The notes under the pieces were generated by a model, which was not told where the DNA came from, did not search any database, and worked only from the letters and a program-made list of their open reading frames with translations. From contig CAVRVX010000010.1 of the NCBI GenBank assembly GCA_963724735.1, positions 108,159-172,158 of the forward strand: a stretch of 64,000 nt of DNA, read 5' to 3'. Source of the stretch: Rhodoplanes sp963724735 (lineage in GTDB: Bacteria; Pseudomonadota; Alphaproteobacteria; Rhizobiales; Xanthobacteraceae). Positions 52,869 through 60,719 of the stretch are shown here, in pieces. The translations under genes and the position numbers were made by a program. Numbering within the stretch: position 1 is the stretch's first letter; the number at the start of each line of letters is the position of its first letter.

Positions 52869-53849
52869 TTATTCGAGCTTGATGCCGGCGTCCTGAACCA
52901 CCTTCGACCAGCGCGCCACTTCCGCCGAGACAAACTTTCCGAACTCCGCACCCATCATGGCCGGCAACTCGGAACCGTTCTGATCCCATGCGGCCTTGAT
53001 GGCAGGCGCCGCGAGCGCGGCCGTGACTTCCTTGCGCATGCGTTCGACGATCTCGGGAGGCGTGTTCTTCGGCGCCCACATCGCATACCACGTCGCCACT
53101 TCGTAGCCCGGCAGGCCCGCTTCCGCCGCGGTCGGAAGATCGGGGAACAAGGGTGCGCGTTTCGGCGCGGCCACCGCAAGCGCGCGGAAATACCCGCCGA
53201 TGATCTGTTGAGCCGACGACCCAAGCCCATCGAACATGAGATCGACATGACCGGCGACGAGGTCGGCGACCGCCGGCCCGGCGCCGCGATAGGGCACGTG
53301 GAGAATGCGGGTGTTGGTCAACATCTTGAACAGTTCGCCCGCGAGGTGGTGGGTCGTTCCCGTTCCGGCGGAGGCATAAGTTAGTTTGTCGGGATTGGCA
53401 TGGGCGTATTCAATCAGCTCGGCAAGCGTCTTGGCTGCGACCTTATTAGGATTGACGACGACGACCTGCGGCGGCCGCGCGATCATCCCGATCGGGATGA
53501 AGTCCTTTTCGATGTCGTAATCGAGCTTGGGATAGAGCGACGGCGCGATCGTGTGATGGGCGCCGCCGATAAAGAAGGTGTATCCGTCCGGCTTCGCTCT
53601 GGCGGCAGCCGATGCGCCGACCGTGCCGCCGGCGCCGCCGCGGTTCTCGATCAGGACGCGGGTGCCGAGCTGGGTGTCGAGCTGATCGGCAAGCGGCCGG
53701 GCGAAGGCATCCGTGCCGCCGCCAGCCGGAAACGGTACGATCACGATGATCGGCCTTTGCGGCCATGTATCGGCTTCCATCCGGCTTGCGCCAAGACCGA
53801 GGACTGCAAGCGCGACGAGCACGCAGAAGGCAGCGGCTTTCCGCTTCAT
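52869..53849 (-). CDS. Bug-family (TctC-like) tripartite tricarboxylate transporter substrate-binding protein
   Basis: 326 residues from ATG at 53849. Signal peptide then WPQRPIIVIVPFPAGGGTDAFARPLAD, the classical Bug opening; ENRGGAGGTVG, GTGTTHHLAGELFK, VPYRGAGPAVADLVAGHVD and the C-terminal MMGAEFGKFVSAEVARW. Periplasmic binding of carboxylates or amides. No TctA/TctB genes are adjacent, as is common for orphan Bug proteins. Confidence 0.92.
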   Translation of the reverse strand: MKRKAAAFCVLVALAVLGLGASRMEADTWPQRPIIVIVPFPAGGGTDAFARPLADQLDTQLGTRVLIENRGGAGGTVGASAAARAKPDGYTFFIGGAHHTIAPSLYPKLDYDIEKDFIPIGMIARPPQVVVVNPNKVAAKTLAELIEYAHANPDKLTYASAGTGTTHHLAGELFKMLTNTRILHVPYRGAGPAVADLVAGHVDLMFDGLGSSAQQIIGGYFRALAVAAPKRAPLFPDLPTAAEAGLPGYEVATWYAMWAPKNTPPEIVERMRKEVTAALAAPAIKAAWDQNGSELPAMMGAEFGKFVSAEVARWSKVVQDAGIKLE

Positions 53850-54070
53850 TTGGGCGTCCTCCCGGGACATGCGCCGTCACCATCCGGCCCGGCAACCGCG
53901 GACCGGACGGGGCGCAAATGATTTTTGTAATGAATTATATTGCAGCGAGATCGTCGGACTTAGCAAGTCTGAACGCGCCGCGCAGAGCAGCGCTTACAGC
54001 GGTAAGCCGGGGTGGTATCGCTGCGTTCTCGGGCCCGCCAAGCGGCCTCCTCTTACGAATGGAGGCAGGC

Positions 54071-55180
54071 TTACACGTCGATCTCCGCCCAAATGGCCGC
54101 GTGATCGGACGCCGCTTCGCTCGCTTTGGCTATTTCGGGATAATGGGGAAACAGCGTTCCGTTCTTGCCGCCCCATACCCCCATGCGGAAAATGCCGCCC
54201 CCCTTGGCCCGGGCAAAAAGTTCTGGCGAGAGCAGAATGTAGTCGATCTTGTTCGACGCCGTCCCGTTGCCGAAGGTCCCCGGACGTCCGCCGTCGTCAA
54301 AATCCGGATGAGCGCTGATGTCCTTGAGTGTTGGGTCCTCCATCAAAGCGGCGAGAGGCGCGCTCGCCGGCGTGTCGTTCATGTCGCCGATGATCGCGAC
54401 GAACTTATGCTTGCCTATCAGCCCATCGTAAATCTCTTTGACGCGGCGCGCCTGCCGCTCGCGCCGCGCATCGGACGCAGCTTTCGACCCAAAACCCTTA
54501 CTCTTGAGGTGATTGACCAGAACGAACAGCGGATTGCCTTTCGCCGTCCTGATCTCGAACTGGGCGCAGTCGCGGCTGAATATCCGGCTCCCTCCGTCGG
54601 CGTCGTCGACGTGGCTGGAAATCGACACGATCGGGTAGTTCTCCCGTGTCATGATCGCAACGTCGATGCCGCGATCATCGTTTCCATCGATGAGCATCAC
54701 GTGCCCGTAGGGCGCGCCGCCGACCGCCTTGATCACATTGTCGGAAAAGCGCAGCAGCGATGGTCGGTTTTCGGCTTCGACCACCCCGAGAACGTCGGCA
54801 TCGATGTCGCGAATGACCTGAGCCGTGTTTCGCGTCGCGACCTCATCGACCTCCTCGTACTTGAGGTCGACCCAACCGATCCAGCTATTGCGGCCGTCTG
54901 CAACGATTTCGATCGGGCCAGTCTTGGGCCGCTTGACAAGGTCGCCGCGGTTCTGCCTGAGGATGACGAAGGGGCCGCCATCATCCTTCTTGTCGATCTT
55001 CAGCTTCTTCATCAGATCGATGATCTTCTTCTTGTCCGCACTCGTGTATTTTGCCTTGCCGAGGACGCGGTTCAACTCGGCCTGCCATTGCAGGACGTCG
55101 CGTCCCTCGTCCCAGGTCGCGAGGTTAAGGGCCTTGGCGCGCTGAAAGAGGTTCTCGACGTTATAAGAAGCGAGTTTCAT
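54071..55180 (-). CDS. Endonuclease/exonuclease/phosphatase (EEP) family protein
   Basis: 369 residues. EEP-fold residues: MKLASYNVENLF (Asn), VLGVVEAENR (Glu), FVLVNHLKSKGFG, FVAIIGDMNDTP (Asp, Asn), SNKIDYILLSP and ASDHAAIWAEI (Asp-His). No signal peptide, so cytoplasmic. A Lys-rich insert near residues 45-70 is unusual. Substrate could be nucleic acid or a phosphoester; not decidable. Confidence 0.85.
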   Translation of the reverse strand: MKLASYNVENLFQRAKALNLATWDEGRDVLQWQAELNRVLGKAKYTSADKKKIIDLMKKLKIDKKDDGGPFVILRQNRGDLVKRPKTGPIEIVADGRNSWIGWVDLKYEEVDEVATRNTAQVIRDIDADVLGVVEAENRPSLLRFSDNVIKAVGGAPYGHVMLIDGNDDRGIDVAIMTRENYPIVSISSHVDDADGGSRIFSRDCAQFEIRTAKGNPLFVLVNHLKSKGFGSKAASDARRERQARRVKEIYDGLIGKHKFVAIIGDMNDTPASAPLAALMEDPTLKDISAHPDFDDGGRPGTFGNGTASNKIDYILLSPELFARAKGGGIFRMGVWGGKNGTLFPHYPEIAKASEAASDHAAIWAEIDV

Positions 55181-55255
55181 CGGCCCCTCGAAGTGCTGAA
55201 GGCAAAGCCGCTGAACGCTCGGCCTTGCCTATGTTGGCCGGCCGGCCGGTCCCTC

Positions 55256-55480
55256 TCAGTCGGCAGACTGATCGCCGACCGTCATACGCCCGTTGGTCAG
55301 GTCCTGATCGGCTTCTGCCGGCGTGATCCTCATCATTGACCCCGTCTGGCCAACCGTCTGCCGTACACCCACATCCGACCGGGCCTTGGTCGCATCGCCG
55401 TGCAACGCCAGCAGAACAAAGGCGGCGATTGCGGCGACGAAAGCCACGATGACGGTCGGCAACGTGCGACGAGTCAGCAT
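55256..55480 (-). CDS. Small single-span membrane protein, hypothetical
   Basis: 74 residues. N-terminal TRR then a hydrophobic segment (TVIVAFVAAIAAFVLLAL), followed by a polar tail of about 45 residues. Could be a membrane anchor or uncleaved signal. No family recognised. Faces away from the peptide cluster to the right; 298 bp separate the two starts. Confidence 0.55.
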   Translation of the reverse strand: MLTRRTLPTVIVAFVAAIAAFVLLALHGDATKARSDVGVRQTVGQTGSMMRITPAEADQDLTNGRMTVGDQSAD

Positions 55481-55778
55481 TCAGTTCTCCCGCTCTGATG
55501 AGGCCGATCCGATCTCGGGGCGATGACCGGTTGATCCCCCGAACGGAAAGCAGGCTACGCGAGTCGCGACGCCGAGCATGTGAACGGGTTCACATGTCGC
55601 AGCATCTCTAATCCTACCCTGACGCCATTTTACGCCTGCGTCCTTGCGGAACGGGCATCGGCTCCAAGGGTTCGCACGGCGGGCGAAGGCAGATCGCGCA
55701 AGGGTGTGAAGTAGATCATAGGGCAGCTCCTCAACCTTTGGTAACGCATACTTGGGCAATAACCCGGGAGGTAGAGCC

Positions 55779-56021
55779 ATGTCTGAACAGAAAAGACCAC
55801 ATCTGCGTCATGGGCCGACCGTCGTGTCGCTCGTTGCAGCGCTGACGTGCGCCTTTGCAAGCGATGCATCGGCGAGCCGGCCTTCGGTTCCCGCACGCGT
55901 TGACAGCGACCATCTCGCCGCCCGCGTCGCGGCAATAGTCGAGCGGATTCGTCTGAGCGAACCAACGCTCATTCGCGACCTGCCGCCCGATTTAAAAGTT
56001 GCGCAGTGGAGAAACCGGTAG
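55779..56021 (+). CDS. Candidate rSAM-modified RiPP precursor (GrrA-like, single Trp-Arg-Asn motif)
   Basis: 80 residues from ATG at 55779; GGGAGGTAG lies 6-7 bp upstream. Signal-like hydrophobic segment (about 12-32, ending SDASAS), then an amphipathic stretch (SDHLAARVAAIVERIRL) and the C-terminus PPDLKVAQWRNR. Trp77-Arg78-Asn79 fits the aromatic-x-x three-residue motif cross-linked by cyclophane-forming rSAM enzymes. GrrA-type precursors also start with a signal sequence but usually carry a long Gly-rich repeat core, absent here. The rSAM gene starts 9 bp after the stop. Confidence 0.7.
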   Translation: MSEQKRPHLRHGPTVVSLVAALTCAFASDASASRPSVPARVDSDHLAARVAAIVERIRLSEPTLIRDLPPDLKVAQWRNR

Positions 56022-56030
56022 GGCTCGGCC

Positions 56031-57218
56031 GTGGCCACGCCCAGCGGAACCGGCGTCGATCCGGCAACGCCGCGATTGCGGCTGCTCGTTCTGCAGCCGA
56101 CGCCGTTCTGCAATATTGATTGTACCTACTGCTACCTTCCAAACCGCACGGTACGGGCGCGGATGAACCTCGCGACGCTCGACCTGGTGTGCAAGCGCGT
56201 TTTCGAGGGCGCCTGCCTCGATCGCAAGCTTGAGGTCGCATGGCATGGGGGGGAACCCCTTACTGTTCCGCTCCCTTGGTACGAGGACGCGCTCGCGCTC
56301 ATGGCAGAGCGGCGCCCCGCCACGGTGCAGCTCGAGCATCACTTCCAGACCAACGGCCTTTTGCTTAATGCTGATTGGGCGCGCTTCCTCGCACGAACAG
56401 GAGCGAAGGTTGGGCTGAGCATCGACGGTCCCGCCGAATTCCACGACGCCCGCCGACGCACCCGCCGAGGCGGTGGAACGTTCGACGGCGCAGTGCGCGC
56501 GGTCCGTCTGCTGCAGGACCAGGGCCTGCCGTTTCACGTGATCACCGTGTTGACCGCCCCGCGCTCGACCATCCCGACCGGCTGTTTGATTTCTATGTCG
56601 CCAACGGAATCAGCGGAGGTCGGTTTCAACATCGAGGAAATCGAAGGCGTCAATGCCAACTCGTCTTTCACGGAAAGCGGCGTGGAGACGAAGTTCAGAG
56701 AGTTTATCAGGCGCTTCTTCCAGCGGGTCTGGGCCGCGCCGGGACTGCTGAAAGTGCGTGAGTTCGAAAGCACAATCGCGCTCCTCCTCTCGGACGAGCC
56801 TGTGCGCGACGAGCAGAACCTGCCATTTGCAATCATCAGCGTGGGCCACGATGGCACGTTGTCGACGTTCTCGCCCGAGCTGCTTGGCATGCGCCATTCG
56901 CGCTTCCGTGGCTTTGCCTTTGGTCACGTCGCCACGCACAGCCTCGCTGACCTTGCGCAAGACGGGCTCTATCGCGCCATCAACACGGAAATCCAGCGAG
57001 GCGTGGAAGCCTGCCAGCGCGATTGCCGCTACTTCCGTTGGTGCGGCGGAGGCGCGCCGGCCAACAAATTGTTCGAGACGGGCCGGTTCGACACCACGCA
57101 AACGATGCATTGCCGGCTGACCCGCCAAGCGATGCTCGACGAAACGATTGCACACCTCGAAGCGCGAATGGGAATGCCGGAGCCAAATAGAGCCTTTGTC
57201 GGCGGCTCCGGAGGATAA
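56031..57218 (+). CDS. Radical SAM/SPASM peptide maturase (GrrM-like, cyclophane-forming type)
   Basis: 395 residues from GTG at 56031. The [4Fe-4S]-SAM motif CNIDCTYC (Cys27, Cys31, Cys34) is followed by HGGEPL and FQTNGLLL. The C-terminal SPASM-type region has CQRDCRYFRWCGGG then APANKLFETGRF and a last Cys near 361, characteristic of the GrrM/FxsB-like branch. It probably installs a C-C link on the adjacent precursor. About 20 residues (56556-56614; STIPTGCLISMSPTES) appear to be read in a shifted frame, because the next frame gives the family-like ALDHPDRLFDFYVANGIS. Activity is therefore uncertain. Its TAA overlaps the next ATG by one base. Confidence 0.85.
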   Translation: MATPSGTGVDPATPRLRLLVLQPTPFCNIDCTYCYLPNRTVRARMNLATLDLVCKRVFEGACLDRKLEVAWHGGEPLTVPLPWYEDALALMAERRPATVQLEHHFQTNGLLLNADWARFLARTGAKVGLSIDGPAEFHDARRRTRRGGGTFDGAVRAVRLLQDQGLPFHVITVLTAPRSTIPTGCLISMSPTESAEVGFNIEEIEGVNANSSFTESGVETKFREFIRRFFQRVWAAPGLLKVREFESTIALLLSDEPVRDEQNLPFAIISVGHDGTLSTFSPELLGMRHSRFRGFAFGHVATHSLADLAQDGLYRAINTEIQRGVEACQRDCRYFRWCGGGAPANKLFETGRFDTTQTMHCRLTRQAMLDETIAHLEARMGMPEPNRAFVGGSGG

Positions 57219-58219
57219 TGGCCGCAGCAGGAGTGTCCACCATGGAGCAGTTCCAGTCCTTCTTCTTCCTGATTGGCCTCGTGGTCGTCATGACCTACGC
57301 TTGGCAGCGCTTCAACGAACCGTCGTTCCTTCAGCGCGAAAACTTGCCGCGCGCGGTAGACCCGCTCCGCTACCTCTTCATGCGGTCAACCTATGGAAAA
57401 GCGCGTTTCGCCTACGTCGCCGGCTTGATGGCGCTGTACGCCCTGCTCGTGGCGCCCGGCCCCACCATGGTCGAAGCTTTGGGGGAATTCGGGATCAAAG
57501 ACTTTCCGGCGAAGGCCTGGCCGCTGCTGATTGCGCTCGTTCTGACCGGTCTCGGAACCGTCCCCGCGTCCCTGAAATGGCTGAACGTGATCGAAGAATG
57601 GCTGCGGCAATGGGTTCATTCCTGGTTCCTGGTGCCGGATGGCATGAAGCGGACGATCGGCGTGCTCGAGGATGCGCGGTACGACCCGCCCCCGAGCCAG
57701 CTCAGTCTCGTCGAGAACCCGGTCACCAGGGAACGGCTGCAGGAGAACCTTAAGGCTCCGACTGGAACGCTGCGTTATCGCTGGGCGCGCACGGCAGTTC
57801 TTATGGTGTCGTTGCGGCAGATGGGCGCCGGCGCACCACACCCGTTGAGACGGGCGGCCTTTGCGCCGTTCGAGGAGGATTTCAAGGCTATCCTGGCGAG
57901 CTACCGCGCGTTGAGGCCGGACGTCGAAGCGCTGCTCAGCAATCCGACCGGCGGTGACGCCGAGGAAAATCTCCTCGCTGCGGTCGACGGCCTGCTCAAG
58001 CGCATCTACGCCTATATCAGTTGGGGCCTTCTGCAGCAGGCGGATCGCGAAAGCGACATCGACCGGACCCTGGAGGAACTCGGTTTCCGCATCCCGAAGA
58101 CCACGGGCCGTCGGCTCGCCGACATCGTCGTTCCGGCCGTTCTCCCTGTCGCACTGATTACGATGCTGTTTTGGGTGTTCATCGACGTCGGTCGCCGGGC
58201 GATGGGTTGGTGGCGATAG
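57218..58219 (+). CDS. Membrane protein of the rSAM cluster, N-terminal part
   Basis: 333 residues; ATG overlaps the rSAM stop (TAATG), so translation is coupled. Helices at about 10-30 (FFFLIGLVVVMTYAW), 66-85, 100-118 and 303-325 (VVPAVLPVALITMLFWVFI), with a large cytosolic or periplasmic domain between them. No known family. It may export or anchor the modified peptide; inferred from position. Homologous-looking sequence continues past the stop in other frames to 59148, so this is probably the intact half of a longer, broken protein. Confidence 0.6.
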   Translation: MAAAGVSTMEQFQSFFFLIGLVVVMTYAWQRFNEPSFLQRENLPRAVDPLRYLFMRSTYGKARFAYVAGLMALYALLVAPGPTMVEALGEFGIKDFPAKAWPLLIALVLTGLGTVPASLKWLNVIEEWLRQWVHSWFLVPDGMKRTIGVLEDARYDPPPSQLSLVENPVTRERLQENLKAPTGTLRYRWARTAVLMVSLRQMGAGAPHPLRRAAFAPFEEDFKAILASYRALRPDVEALLSNPTGGDAEENLLAAVDGLLKRIYAYISWGLLQQADRESDIDRTLEELGFRIPKTTGRRLADIVVPAVLPVALITMLFWVFIDVGRRAMGWWR

Positions 58220-59148
58220 CATTAAGCCATTATCTGACAATCGTCTGGTTGAGCGCTTTCCTCCACAATCTCGGCAGCCGTCATGTACGGGAGCGCCGTG
58301 TTCATCGCACTCAAAGGACGCGCCACCCAGATAGAAGAGAAAACCTGGCGGGACGGCTCCGCCAAATGTCTGATCCCGATCGCGCTCAAAGCCGGATTGG
58401 TGACATGGGGCGTTATCGTCGCGACCACCGTCATTTATCAGTTCTCCACAGATTTGGCGGTCACTGATCGCGATGGTGCAAGGGCTCAGGTCGTTCATTG
58501 GCGGGACACCGGCTGATGCGGCGACCGACAGAGTGGAATGTCTTGCCGGTCAAGATCATAACCGCATTGCCTTGGATGCTGGTCGGCGGCGCCGCAAGCG
58601 CCGTCCTTGCGATCTTGCTCGGCGGCGACGTGCGCCGCATCGACCGGTCTCAGCGGATTCGTGAAGCCATTGGTACTCGGCGTCGCCGTTGCCCTGGCCG
58701 CAGCCGTGGCTCAATGAGATGCAGTTTGCACTCATGGAGAAACTCGAGGGCGCCTCAGCTCGCATTCGAATAAGTTCCGTTGTTCGCCTTGGCGGCCTTC
58801 GCCTGCGGCGCGATCGTCGGGTACAAAGTGCCGGTGTCGTGCCGCATGAATCTGGTGACGCCGCTCGATCCGATCATGGCGCGAGCGCTGCGGGATTTGC
58901 TGGCCCAGGCCAATGCCGCCCTCGGGAACGATGTCGCCGCCAGGGATTGGGTGTTTGCTCCCAACAGCGAGCTCGACGGCATCACTCCCGCGGAAGCGGT
59001 GCAATACAAGACGCAGGCAACCGGCGTGCGCCGGCTGCTCGAGGCAGAAGCCGCTCACCGGCGCGAGGAGGCCCCGAGCGAACGGCCAACGCCAAGAATC
59101 ATTGCGGGTGGACGCACCACAACCGAGTTATCGAGCGCGATCGGGTAG
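58210..59148 (+). pseudogene. Decayed C-terminal half of the rSAM-cluster membrane protein
   Basis: After the stop at 58217-58219, coding-like pieces follow in changing frames: IALSHYLTIVWLSAFLHNL, then YGSAVFIALKGRATQIEEKTW and GLVTWGVIVATTVIYQF (from 58283), then WNVLPVKIITALPWMLVGG (58530 on), then ALAAFACGAIVGYKVP with a polar tail ending near 59148. All are membrane-type segments that join into one plausible protein of about 640 residues. At least four frameshifts separate them. Confidence 0.6.
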
Positions 59149-59325
59149 GTGCGGGCGCAAGTCGCTTATTATGGCTTGGTCGCAACGAAAAGCCTGTATC
59201 TGTCTTCGTGGATAGGAGGTAATCGGTCCAATTGAAACTGACCCATTACCTGGAAAAGGGCGTGTCGGCGGCCTCGCGGCTCAGATTTCTCGGACCAAAA
59301 CGCAACCGGCGGCCCCTAGTCGCAG

Positions 59326-60435
59326 CTAGAACAGCACCACGCTGCGGATCGATTCGCCTGCGTGCATCAGGTCGAACGCCTTGTTGATGTCGGCGAGCGG
59401 CATCACATGGGTGATCATCGGATCGATCTCGATCTTTCCTTCCATGTACCAGTCGACGATCTTCGGGACGTCGGTGCGCCCACGCGCGCCGCCGAAGGCG
59501 GAGCCGCGCCAAACTCGGCCCGTGACAAGCTGGAACGGGCGTGTGCGAATTTCCGCGCCGGCGGGCGCCACGCCGATGATGACGCTCTCGCCCCACCCCT
59601 TGTGACAGCATTCGAGCGCGCTTCGCATGAGATCGACATTGCCCACGCATTCGAAACTGTAGTCCGCGCCCCCCTTGGTGAGCTCGACGAGATGGGCGAC
59701 GAGGTCGCCGGCGACCTCCTTCGGATTGACGAAATGCGTCATGCCGAAGCGCTCGCCCCAAGCCTTTTTCTCCGGGTTGAGATCGACGCCGACGATCCTG
59801 TCGGCGCCGACCAGCCGCAGGCCCTGAATCACGTTGAGCCCGATGCCGCCCAGGCCGAACACGACGCAATTGGAGCCCGGCTCGACTTTGGCCGTGTTGA
59901 TCACCGCGCCGATCCCGGTCGTCACCCCGCAACCGATGTAGCAGACCTTGTCGAACGGCGCGTCCGCGCGGATTTTCGCCACCGCGATCTCCGGCAGCAC
60001 GGTGAAATTGGCGAAGGTCGAGGTGCCCATATAGTGGTGCAGCTTGCGGCCCGCGATGGAGAAGCGCGACGTGCCGTCGGGCATCACGCCCGCGCCTTGG
60101 GTCGCGCGGATTTTCTGGCACAGATTGGTCTTGCGCGAGAGGCAGTATTCGCATTCGCGGCATTCCGGCGTGTACAGCGGAATGACGCGATCGCCTGGCC
60201 TGACCGAGGTGACCCCCGGCCCGATTTCGACCACCACGCCCGCCCCCTCATGGCCAAGGATCGCCGGGAACAGGCCTTCCGGGTCCTTGCCCGAGAGCGT
60301 GTATTCGTCCGTGTGGCAGATTCCGGTCGCCTTGATCTCGACCATGACCTCGCCCGCGCGCGGGCCGTCGAGCTGGACCTTCGTCACCTCGAGCGGCTTG
60401 CCCGCCTCGAACGCCACCGCCGCGCGCACATCCAT
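59326..60435 (-). CDS. adhC: S-(hydroxymethyl)glutathione dehydrogenase / class III alcohol dehydrogenase
   Basis: 369 residues from ATG at 60435, the exact usual class III length; GGGAGG lies 6 bp before this ATG, which decides the start over ATG 60441. Glutathione-dependent formaldehyde detoxification. Catalytic zinc ligands TGICHTDEY and GHEGAG, structural-zinc cluster PECRECEYCLSRKTNLC, NAD fold VFGLGGIGLNVIQG. Monocistronic. Confidence 0.95.
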   Translation of the reverse strand: MDVRAAVAFEAGKPLEVTKVQLDGPRAGEVMVEIKATGICHTDEYTLSGKDPEGLFPAILGHEGAGVVVEIGPGVTSVRPGDRVIPLYTPECRECEYCLSRKTNLCQKIRATQGAGVMPDGTSRFSIAGRKLHHYMGTSTFANFTVLPEIAVAKIRADAPFDKVCYIGCGVTTGIGAVINTAKVEPGSNCVVFGLGGIGLNVIQGLRLVGADRIVGVDLNPEKKAWGERFGMTHFVNPKEVAGDLVAHLVELTKGGADYSFECVGNVDLMRSALECCHKGWGESVIIGVAPAGAEIRTRPFQLVTGRVWRGSAFGGARGRTDVPKIVDWYMEGKIEIDPMITHVMPLADINKAFDLMHAGESIRSVVLF

Positions 60436-60535
60436 GTCCATCCTCCCGTCTGTGACAGGTCCGACCGGCTGCGGCCGCACTATGAGGGTTGACGCAGCCG
60501 AGGGAAAGGCGCGATCAAGACTGCGCCCAGGGCAG

Positions 60536-60612
60536 GCGCTCGTAGCTCAGCCGGATAGAGCACCAGACTTCGAATCTGGGGGTCGGGAGTTCGAATCTCT
60601 CCGAGCGCGCCA
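60536..60612 (+). tRNA. tRNA-Arg (anticodon TCG)
   Basis: Acceptor GCGCTCG/CGAGCGC, anticodon arm CCAGA-CTTCGAA-TCTGG with anticodon at 60570-60572, T-arm GAGTTCGAATCTC, discriminator G and encoded CCA. Accessory DNA starts right behind it. Confidence 0.97.
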
Positions 60613-60719
60613 AATAAGCTATTAAAACCAATAACATATAGGTGCATGCCGAGGTGCAACGACTTAGCATGCGATTTATGTCCGGGTGGTGTCCGAAAGC
60701 GCCGCTAGAGGCCCCCAAC

